Notes under the pieces: generated by a model
Database searches by the model: none
Seen by the model: the letters and a program-made list of their open reading frames with translations, nothing else
Told to the model about the DNA's origin: nothing
Assembly: GCA_027621335.1 (NCBI GenBank)
Contig: JAQCAN010000106.1
Span: 1-8,035, forward strand
Direction of reading: 5' to 3'
Source: Bacteroidota bacterium
GTDB taxonomy: Bacteria; Bacteroidota; Bacteroidia; Flavobacteriales_D; JABDKJ01
Length of the DNA: 8,035 nt
Part shown: positions 1 to 5,432 of the stretch, in pieces
Position numbering within the stretch: the first letter of the stretch is position 1
Layout: each line of letters begins with the position of its first letter
Position numbers and translations under genes: made by a program

Positions 1-51
1 TTTGAAGGTATAGCCTTCGGTAATCTCTGTCTTGAATGCGTCTACTGACAT
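1..51 (-). CDS. 5' end of a gene cut by the window edge; possibly a HerA-like/DUF853 ATPase
   Basis: Reading leftward from an ATG at 51-49 gives an open frame of 17 codons, MSVDAFKTEITEGYTFK, that runs off the window. It begins about 35 bases after the dodecin terminator hairpin, as a new gene would. The segment 'I(T/N)EGYTFKG' resembles, from memory, the N-terminus of Bacteroidota HerA-like helicase/ATPase proteins of the DUF853 (YjgR) group, where the phrase precedes the Walker A region. No ATPase motif lies inside the window, so the product name is a guess. There is no Shine-Dalgarno sequence, which is normal for this phylum. That it is a real gene start is likely; the identity is uncertain. 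Confidence 0.4.
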   Translation of the reverse strand, partial: MSVDAFKTEITEGYTFK

Positions 52-84
52 GACAATTAAAATAAGATGGCCCTAAAATAAAGA

Positions 85-114
85 GACCGATGCTAGCATA
101 GGCCAACATCGGTC
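85..114 (-). terminator. Rho-independent terminator of the dodecin gene
   Basis: Read on the minus strand, GACCGATGTTGGC and GCTAGCATCGGTC form a 13-pair stem around a CTAT loop, followed by TCTTTATTTTAGG, a T-rich tail. Eight outer pairs are perfect Watson-Crick, and two inner positions are G-U pairs only in minus-strand RNA (they would be A-C mismatches in plus-strand RNA). This fixes the direction. It lies 25 bases after the dodecin stop codon and before the next minus-strand start. Confidence 0.8.
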
Positions 115-139
115 ATTGATGTCTTTATTCAAGCTACTA

Positions 140-343
140 TCAATTGTATATTGAGAAGGTGATTTTCACATTGACGCGGTATTCATCCACTTTGCCATCC
201 TTAACGGTGGCCGTCATATTCTCTACGAATACCGAGCGGATGTCCTTGACCGTCTTTGAAGCTTCTATGACGGCATTATTGGTCGCATCCTCCCAGCTCT
301 TGGTGCTGTTGCTCAATATCTCTATTACTTTAAGTATGGCCAT
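140..343 (-). CDS. Dodecin-family small protein (flavin-binding family, DUF1458-like)
   Basis: This is a 67-residue protein beginning MAILKVIEILSNSTKSWEDA. It has the pattern of dodecin-family proteins: a short beta strand (LKVIEIL), an alpha helix (residues about 16-34, SWEDATNNAVIEASKTVKDI), then two strands (RSVFVENMTATV and KVDEYRVNVKITFSI). Dodecins assemble into hollow dodecamers that bind flavins between subunits and are thought to store or buffer them. In archaeal and Thermus dodecins a tryptophan just after the helix stacks on the isoalloxazine ring; the aligned position here is Ser37 (IRSVFV), and the only tryptophan is Trp17 in SWED. The protein belongs to the fold family, but flavin binding is not assured. 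The start ATG at 343 matches the usual family length. It is a single-gene unit with its own promoter motif upstream and a terminator downstream. Confidence 0.9.
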   Translation of the reverse strand: MAILKVIEILSNSTKSWEDATNNAVIEASKTVKDIRSVFVENMTATVKDGKVDEYRVNVKITFSIYN

Positions 344-390
344 GTTCTATCGGATTATGCAGCACTGATCGGCTGCGGGTTATACTGATT

Positions 391-398
391 CAAAGGTA
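391..398 (-). promoter_or_regulatory. Putative -7 promoter element of the dodecin gene
   Basis: On the minus strand the bases read TACCTTTG, an exact match to the Bacteroidota -7 consensus TAnnTTTG. This would place the transcript start around 384 and leave a leader of about 40 bases before the ATG at 343. A clear TTG-type -33 element at the expected distance is not seen; the palindrome TTGATTGAATCAA (418-430) occupies that region instead. Confidence 0.5.
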
Positions 399-430
399 AG
401 ATATCTGCGCGAAGCCCTTGATTGAATCAA

Positions 431-459
431 AAAGCCCCACCTCTGAGAGGTAGGGCTTT
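431..459 (-). terminator. Rho-independent terminator of lon
   Basis: Minus-strand RNA gives AAAGCCCTACCTC, loop TCA, GAGGTGGGGCTTT, a 13-pair stem with one U-G pair (a C-A mismatch if read from the plus strand), then a run of five Ts (GGGCTTTTTG). It starts about 20 bases after the lon stop codon. The AT-rich base of the stem and the T run are textbook for an intrinsic terminator. The dodecin promoter region begins immediately after it. Confidence 0.88.
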
Positions 460-480
460 CAACTTCATTGTTAAAAATGA

Positions 481-2928
481 TCAGGCGACCACCTTCAAAG
501 GGCGTTTCACCTTCTGGTCCAGGAGAGCCAATTCCACCACTTCCATCATTTCGTCCACGTAGTGGAAGGTGAGGCCTTTGATGTAACGCTCCTCGATGTC
601 CTCGATGTCCTTTCTGTTCGCTTTGCAGAGGATGATCTCTTTGATGTCCGCTCTCTTGGCGGCTAAGATCTTCTCCTTGATGCCACCAACGGGAAGGACC
701 TTGCCTCTCAAAGTGATCTCTCCAGTCATGGCCAAGAATTTCTTCACCTTGCGTTGCGTGAAGGCCGAGGCCAAGGCGGTCAACATGGTCACACCTGCTG
801 AAGGGCCGTCTTTGGGTATGGCGCCTGCAGGTACGTGGACATGCACATCCCACTTGTCGAAGACTTCAGGGTCAAGATCGATCTCAGAGGAGTGTGCCTT
901 AAGGTATTGCATGGCCAAAGTGGCCGATTCCTTCATCACGGACCCTAGATTTCCCGTCATGGTCAGCTTGCCTTTTCCTTTGGTCAAACTGGTCTCTATG
1001 AACAGTACATCTCCTCCCACAGGTGTCCAGGCCAGTCCTGTGACCACACCGGCCACATCATTGCCCTCATAACGGTCCTTCTCATGGGCTACACCTAGGA
1101 TACTATGGAGATCTGCAGGCTTGATGGCCTTCTCGAACTCCTGTCCCATAGCAATTTGCTTGGCTCTGTTACGGACCAGTTTGGAGATGCGTTTTTCTAA
1201 GCCTCTCACACCTGATTCTCTGGTGTAGTTCTCAATGACCAGTTCTAGCACTTTGGAGTCGATGCTGATCTGGTCGGCCCTGACCCCTGTCTCCTTCAAT
1301 TGCTTGGAGATGAGGTGCTTCTTGGCAATCTGGATCTTCTCTTCCACAGTATAGCCATTCACCTCTATGACCTCCATACGGTCGCGGAGAGCTGGATGGA
1401 TGGGGCCGAGATTGTTAGCTGTGGCTACGAACATCACCTTGCTCAAGTCATAATCTAATTCCACATAATTGTCATTGAACGCATGGTTCTGCTCTGGGTC
1501 AAGGACTTCCAACATGGCTGAGGATGGGTCACCCTGTCGGTCATTGCTCAGTTTGTCGATCTCATCCAACACGAAAAGTGGGTTGGATGTGCCTGCTTTT
1601 CTCAGGTTCTGAATGATGCGTCCAGGCATGGCCCCTATGTAGGTCTTACGGTGTCCGCGTATCTCGGCTTCATCCCTCAGTCCACCAAGTGACATGCGCA
1701 CATATTTGCGACCGACCGCTTCGGCTATGGACTTTCCCAATGAGGTCTTTCCTACTCCCGGAGGTCCATAGAGGCAGAGGATGGGAGCCTTCATATCCTT
1801 CTTCAACTTCAGAACGGCCAAGTATTCGATGATGCGTTCCTTCACTTTCTCCAGACCATAATGGTCCCTATCCAAGATGCGTTGGGCACGTTTCAGATCG
1901 AATTTGTCCTTACTGTACTCGTTCCACGGCAGGTCGAGGAGCAGTTCGCAATAATTCAGTTGGACGGAATACTCTGCTCCAGCTGGATTCATGCGCTCCA
2001 GCTTATGCATCTCCTTCTCAAAAGCCTTCTGGGTGTCCTTGTTCCACTTCTTCTTCTCAGCACGCTCGCGCATCTCCTCCAATTCCTCCTCATGTGGATT
2101 GTCGCCTAATTCCTCTTGGATGGTCTTCATCTGCTGATGCAGGAAGTACTCTCTCTGCTGACGGTCGATATCCAGCTTTACGCGGGACTGGATGTCATTC
2201 TTCAGGCGAAGGAGCTCACGCTCCTTGATGAGGTTGGTAAGGACGGATTTCGCACGCTTCAGCAGATCGGACTCTTCGAGGATGTCTTGCTTCGCTGAGA
2301 TGTCCAGATTCATATTAGAGCATATGAAATTCACCAAGAAGCCATAGCTCTCAATGTTCTTGATGGCAAATCCCGCCTCACTTGGAATGTTTGGAGACAG
2401 GTCAATGATCTCTTGGGCCACTTCCTTCATGGAGTCCACCGTGGCCTTCATCTCAGGATTCTTGTTGGAATATCGGGTCTCCATGAGCGCGGTGACCTTG
2501 GCTTCCATATACGGCTCTTCTTGGAGGAGTTCGCCTAGTTGAAACCTCTTCTTACCTTGGATGATGGCGGTGGTCGTGCCATCAGGCATTTTCAAGAGCC
2601 TCAGGATCTGGGCTACCGTTCCTATGTCATAGAGGTCCTTGCGCTCTGGATCCTCAAGTTCAGCGTCTTTCTGTGAAACTACCCCGAAGTGCAGTTTCTT
2701 TTTCTTCGCCTCTTGGATGAGTTTAATGGACTTATCCCTGCCCACGGTGATCGGGATGACCACTCCAGGAAAGAGCACAGTGTTGCGTAATGGGAGGATG
2801 TACAGGCTCTCTGGGGTTTTCTCCGCATCGAATTGTTCCTCATCCTCTGATGTAATCAATGGAATGAAGTCGGTATCCCCGTCTTTTCCATCACTCAACG
2901 CCATTCCTATGATAATTTCTTCTTTCAT
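481..2928 (-). CDS. lon: ATP-dependent protease Lon (LonA type, S16 serine protease)
   Basis: This cytoplasmic AAA+ protease degrades misfolded and selected regulatory proteins. The 815 residues are the normal size for bacterial LonA. In order: an acidic N-terminal tail (1-40), the substrate-binding LON domain (about 41-240, with LYILPLRNTVLFPGVVIPI), a coiled-coil linker (about 245-330), and the AAA+ module with Walker A GPPGVGKT at 388-395, Walker B LFVLDEID at 451-458 and the sensor-2 region GVRGLEKRI near 573. The C-terminal protease domain (about 610-800) carries the catalytic dyad: Ser710 in PKDGPSAG and Lys753 in GGIKEKILAA. The Ser-Lys spacing of 43 is the same as in E. coli Lon (Ser679/Lys722). 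All key residues are present, so it should be active. The ATG at 2928 is preceded by AAAAGAAAGAC; an in-frame Met9 is a possible alternative start. A terminator follows the stop codon. The GlmU-like gene ends 156 bases upstream on the same strand, and a promoter-like motif lies between the two. Confidence 0.98.
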   Translation of the reverse strand: MKEEIIIGMALSDGKDGDTDFIPLITSEDEEQFDAEKTPESLYILPLRNTVLFPGVVIPITVGRDKSIKLIQEAKKKKLHFGVVSQKDAELEDPERKDLYDIGTVAQILRLLKMPDGTTTAIIQGKKRFQLGELLQEEPYMEAKVTALMETRYSNKNPEMKATVDSMKEVAQEIIDLSPNIPSEAGFAIKNIESYGFLVNFICSNMNLDISAKQDILEESDLLKRAKSVLTNLIKERELLRLKNDIQSRVKLDIDRQQREYFLHQQMKTIQEELGDNPHEEELEEMRERAEKKKWNKDTQKAFEKEMHKLERMNPAGAEYSVQLNYCELLLDLPWNEYSKDKFDLKRAQRILDRDHYGLEKVKERIIEYLAVLKLKKDMKAPILCLYGPPGVGKTSLGKSIAEAVGRKYVRMSLGGLRDEAEIRGHRKTYIGAMPGRIIQNLRKAGTSNPLFVLDEIDKLSNDRQGDPSSAMLEVLDPEQNHAFNDNYVELDYDLSKVMFVATANNLGPIHPALRDRMEVIEVNGYTVEEKIQIAKKHLISKQLKETGVRADQISIDSKVLELVIENYTRESGVRGLEKRISKLVRNRAKQIAMGQEFEKAIKPADLHSILGVAHEKDRYEGNDVAGVVTGLAWTPVGGDVLFIETSLTKGKGKLTMTGNLGSVMKESATLAMQYLKAHSSEIDLDPEVFDKWDVHVHVPAGAIPKDGPSAGVTMLTALASAFTQRKVKKFLAMTGEITLRGKVLPVGGIKEKILAAKRADIKEIILCKANRKDIEDIEERYIKGLTFHYVDEMMEVVELALLDQKVKRPLKVVA

Positions 2929-2982
2929 GTCTTTCTTTTATAAAGGCAGCCAATATGTCAGTCATTGGGTACGTTCACCTTG

Positions 2983-3012
2983 CAAATCGACCCCACATTC
3001 TGTCTGATTCAA
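2983..3012 (-). promoter_or_regulatory. Putative lon promoter (-33 TTG, -7 TCGATTTG)
   Basis: On the minus strand TTG (3012-3010), a 19-base spacer, then TCGATTTG (2990-2983) match the Bacteroidota arrangement TTTG/TTG-19 to 21-TAnnTTTG, with one mismatch in the -7 box (C for A). The transcript would start near 2978, giving a leader of about 50 bases. The TTG sits in one arm of the TGATTCA/TGAATCA inverted repeat at 3005-3030, so a protein bound there could control lon. Confidence 0.4.
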
Positions 3013-3030
3013 TGCATTATACCTGAATCA
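3005..3030. repeat. Inverted repeat TGATTCA-n12-TGAATCA upstream of lon
   Basis: TGATTCA (3005-3011) and TGAATCA (3024-3030) are perfect 7-base inverted copies separated by 12 bases, overlapping the -33 element of the putative lon promoter. The same pair of heptamers appears upstream of the dodecin gene (386-392 and 423-429). I found no other copy by eye in the window. It is a candidate operator; no binding protein is known from the sequence. Confidence 0.4.
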
Positions 3031-3084
3031 TAGGGGGAGTCAATGTGAGTATCCAAGCCCTGTGCCAGAGCCATGGAACTGAAA

Positions 3085-4260
3085 TTATGTCCTGTAATGG
3101 GCGGTTTCTTGGAAGATATGGCGCAGGATGGCCTCATCCAACTCGGTGAATTCAACATCCCTTCGCTGGCAGACAGCCTGCGCCACCTGAAACGACCGAC
3201 CTAGGTCAAAGGTCTCGGCATCGCGGCCAGTGCCCCATGAGAAAGAGGGGATGAACTTGGGGGGGAAGCCACCACCGAAGATATTGGCGCTCACCCCTAC
3301 CACCGTGCCCGTATTGAACATCGTGTTGATGCTGCTCTTACTGTGGTCACCCATGATGAGACCGTGGAACATCTTCCCTGTGTCGACCATCTTGGACTGT
3401 CGGTAGTTCCAGACTTTCACTGAGCCATAATTGTTCTTGAGGTTGGAGGTGTTCGTATCCGCTCCAAGGTTGCACCACTCACCGATGACGGAGTTGCCCA
3501 AGAAGCCGTCATGTCCTTTGTTGCTGTAGCCTTGCAGGACGGAATTGCTCACTTCACCACCTACTTTGCAATGAGGTCCTATGGTGGTCGGGCCATAGAT
3601 CTTGGTGCCCATTTTCAAGGTGGCTCCTTCGCCAAGGACGAAAGGTCCACGGATGATACAGCCCTCCATGACCTCCGCATTCTTCCCTATATAGACTGGA
3701 CCAGTGGTCGTATTGATGATAGAGGCTGAGATCTTGGCTCCCTCCTCAGTATATAATTCATCACCATAGACCGTATTGGTGTCGTCCAACTCCGCATCCA
3801 GGTGCAAGAAGGCTTGGATGTCTTGTGCGATGGCGAGGCCATTCAGGGCGAAGATGTCTCCAGGGTTGTTGATCTCTACGATAAGTCCAGCATCTACTTC
3901 CGTCTTGGTGTATCCGTCCAGTCCTCCTTTCTTGAGCTGCGCCTCAGTGCCTTTGAAGGCGATGACTTGCCCAGCTGAGGTGATGCATTCCCCTTCTTTG
4001 AGATCATAGAGGGTCTGGATGAAGGTGGGCGTGGGCAGCACCGAGCCATCCACATAGAGGCAGGGATCTGAGGGAATCTCCGTACCGAACTTGGGCATGA
4101 GGTAGTCCTGGGTATGTACACAGACAGTACCCGTATAATGATGCTCCCATTTCTCACGGATGGTCATGATACCTATCCTGAGTTCACAGACCGGACGGGT
4201 GAAGGTCAATGGCAGCAGATCCTCACGTGTAGGACCATCGAAGAGCACGATGTGGGGCAT
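3085..4260 (-). CDS. GlmU-like sugar nucleotidyltransferase / left-handed beta-helix acyltransferase (Bacteroidota type)
   Basis: This 391-residue protein is of the 'alternate GlmU' type found in Bacteroidota. The N-terminal part (about 1-150) is a degenerate nucleotidyltransferase domain with the family's characteristic opening VLFDGPTREDLLPLTFTRPV followed by ELRIGIMTIREKW. The glycine-rich GxGTRM loop of classical GlmU is absent. The C-terminal part (about 170-335) is a hexapeptide-repeat left-handed beta-helix (repeats such as PVYIGKNAEVMEG and TIGPHCKVGG). His250, in GHDGFLGNSVIGEWCNLGA, aligns with the acetyltransferase His363 of E. coli GlmU (NHLTYLGDAEIG). The likely role is making UDP-GlcNAc or a related nucleotide sugar for the envelope, in the cytoplasm; the exact substrate is not shown by sequence. 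The ATG at 4260 opens directly on the conserved N-terminus, and no Shine-Dalgarno sequence is seen. It lies 119 bases after the AraC-type gene and 156 bases before lon, all on one strand. Confidence 0.88.
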   Translation of the reverse strand: MPHIVLFDGPTREDLLPLTFTRPVCELRIGIMTIREKWEHHYTGTVCVHTQDYLMPKFGTEIPSDPCLYVDGSVLPTPTFIQTLYDLKEGECITSAGQVIAFKGTEAQLKKGGLDGYTKTEVDAGLIVEINNPGDIFALNGLAIAQDIQAFLHLDAELDDTNTVYGDELYTEEGAKISASIINTTTGPVYIGKNAEVMEGCIIRGPFVLGEGATLKMGTKIYGPTTIGPHCKVGGEVSNSVLQGYSNKGHDGFLGNSVIGEWCNLGADTNTSNLKNNYGSVKVWNYRQSKMVDTGKMFHGLIMGDHSKSSINTMFNTGTVVGVSANIFGGGFPPKFIPSFSWGTGRDAETFDLGRSFQVAQAVCQRRDVEFTELDEAILRHIFQETAHYRT

Positions 4261-4379
4261 AGGATGGGTGGTGTTTAGACGGGTTGAAGGTAGGGGTTAG
4301 AAGATTTATCTTGACTGAAGTTCATCTATACACCCGAGAAGCCCATTTTGTAAAGCTCCCGAATCCCTTCACTTTATAC

Positions 4380-5297
4380 TTATGACAGCAAATACTGCTT
4401 AGGCGTCACCCCGAATTTCTTTTTGAACGCAGTGATGAAATGGCTCACGTTGCTATAACCGACCTGTGCAGCCGCTTCCTGCACCATAAGCCCATCTTCG
4501 GTCATGAGCTTGAGGGCGTAAGTCATGCGGTGGTCTTGGAAATAGGTGTTGATGGTCTTGCCATAGATGTTCTTGAAACCCACTTTGAGCTGATATTCAT
4601 TCAGGCCTACCTCGGTGCTGATTTCCTTAATGGTCGGCAAGTCCTCCATGCGGTCCATGAGGATCTGGCGGCACTTGCGAATGGCTTCCACATTCCTTTG
4701 GTCCTTCAAGAAGGGACAGGCTTCCAGATAATCACTGTTCTCGTCCTTGTTGAAGTAGTGCCCGAGCAACTCATAAGCTTTGCCTGAGAGGTAGAGTCTG
4801 CTGGCCATTGAGGACATCTGGGAGGAGAAGAGCTGCTCTAAGCTGAAACGCATGGCCGGAGGTAGACTCAGCTTCATGTAATATTTATTGTGGTTGCTGC
4901 TGGCATTCAGGAAAGGGATGTCGTCCGCTCCTTGAACAATGAGCCCATGCAGGGTCTCCACAGTGGTCAGGATGAAAGCTGAGTTGGCCTCTGAGCTGAG
5001 ACGGCAGATGAAGTCCAGGTCCTTCTCTGGATTGTAGAGCAGCATGCTCTCGCTGCTATTGAGAGTCTGTTTGTAATGTGGCCCGAACATGAGGTCACAG
5101 GATTCGCCCATGTTGAACTGGAAAAAGAGGATGCCTTTCGGTAAGTGGATTTCCAGATCGCGCTCTATGCCTTTGTTCCCTGCAGTGTGATATAAGGAAA
5201 GACCTTCATCCACCGCGTGGCGGGAGAGACTCCATCCACGGGTATTTTCACTTTGAGACTTAGCGATTTGGATGAGTCGTATATCTGATCCGTGCAT
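4380..5297 (-). CDS. AraC-family transcriptional regulator, PchR-like
   Basis: This 305-residue regulator has an N-terminal ligand-sensing region (about 1-190) of no clear enzyme family and a C-terminal AraC/XylS DNA-binding domain (about 205-303). The first helix-turn-helix is around 223-245 (IKEISTEVGLNEYQLKVGFK) and the second around 272-295 (VQEAAAQVGYSNVSHFITAF), ending in the typical KKFGVTPKQY. The phrase CPFLKDQ (194-200) and the GLNEYQLKVGFKNIYG helix are typical of the PchR-like branch, whose characterised members respond to ferric siderophores and control TonB receptor genes. Here it is divergent from an HmuY-like and TonB-receptor pair, so control of that pair is a reasonable inference. 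The ATG at 5297 is preceded by AAAGGA at a distance of 7 bases, an unusually good ribosome binding site for this window. The effector cannot be read from the sequence. Confidence 0.92.
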   Translation of the reverse strand: MHGSDIRLIQIAKSQSENTRGWSLSRHAVDEGLSLYHTAGNKGIERDLEIHLPKGILFFQFNMGESCDLMFGPHYKQTLNSSESMLLYNPEKDLDFICRLSSEANSAFILTTVETLHGLIVQGADDIPFLNASSNHNKYYMKLSLPPAMRFSLEQLFSSQMSSMASRLYLSGKAYELLGHYFNKDENSDYLEACPFLKDQRNVEAIRKCRQILMDRMEDLPTIKEISTEVGLNEYQLKVGFKNIYGKTINTYFQDHRMTYALKLMTEDGLMVQEAAAQVGYSNVSHFITAFKKKFGVTPKQYLLS

Positions 5298-5305
5298 GTG
5301 TAATT

Positions 5306-5321
5306 CCTTTGAACAAAGGTA
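5306..5321 (-). promoter_or_regulatory. Promoter -7 element and palindrome in front of the araC-type gene
   Basis: On the minus strand TACCTTTG (5321-5314) matches the -7 consensus TAnnTTTG exactly. With the next bases it forms a perfect inverted repeat CCTTTG-TT-CAAAGG, whose second arm also supplies the AAAGGA ribosome binding site. The predicted transcript would start near 5309 with a leader of only about 12 bases. No TTG is seen at the -33 spacing, as expected if an activator is needed. Confidence 0.45.
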
Positions 5322-5332
5322 TCAGACAAGAG

Positions 5333-5354
5333 ATATACCTTTTTTGTGGTATAT
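5333..5354. promoter_or_regulatory. Inverted repeat ATATACC-n8-GGTATAT in the divergent promoter region
   Basis: There are two perfect 7-base arms (5333-5339 and 5348-5354) around the spacer TTTTTTGT. The site covers the -33 region of the araC-type promoter and lies roughly 80-100 bases upstream of the predicted hmuY-like transcript start. It is a candidate operator for the divergent regulator or for another iron-responsive factor. AraC proteins more often bind direct repeats, so the assignment is weak. Confidence 0.35.
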
Positions 5355-5419
5355 GCGTTAAATTCTTTTTGGGGGTATTTTGATTTCCGATATGGGCATC
5401 AGAAGGGACAGTGCCTCTC

Positions 5420-5427
5420 TAATTTTG
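5420..5427 (+). promoter_or_regulatory. Putative -7 promoter element of the hmuY-like gene
   Basis: TAATTTTG is an exact TAnnTTTG match. It ends only 5 bases before the ATG at 5433, so the predicted transcript start (about 5431-5434) would coincide with that codon. No TTG is present 19-23 bases upstream, again consistent with activator dependence. Confidence 0.5.
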
Positions 5428-5432
5428 TACCC

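Noticed and set aside
418..430. Palindrome TTGATTGAATCAA in front of the dodecin gene as a separate operator
   Set aside because: It partly overlaps the lon terminator tail and contains the TGAATCA copy already reported. There is no independent support for a separate site.
596..1072. Long open frame on the plus strand opposite lon (158 codons), and a 157-codon minus-strand frame at 380-853
   Set aside because: Both lie in other frames of the highly conserved lon gene. Their translations are low-complexity or compositionally odd, with no recognisable domain; they are shadows of lon.
3056..3072. Short hairpin after the GlmU-like gene (minus strand GGCTCTG-GCA-CAGGGCT)
   Set aside because: It pairs with two G-U pairs but has no T-run after it, so it is not a convincing terminator. 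Read-through from the GlmU-like gene into lon is possible.
4261..4379. Possible terminator or promoter between the araC-type and GlmU-like genes
   Set aside because: Only weak stems (for example CGGGAGC with GCTTCTCG) without a T-tract, and no TAnnTTTG box in the minus direction. Nothing solid can be claimed.
5346..5432. Upstream extension of the hmuY-like frame from GTG 5346 (29 extra residues)
   Set aside because: It would place a non-hydrophobic segment before the signal peptide and overlap the promoter region, including a perfect -7 box.
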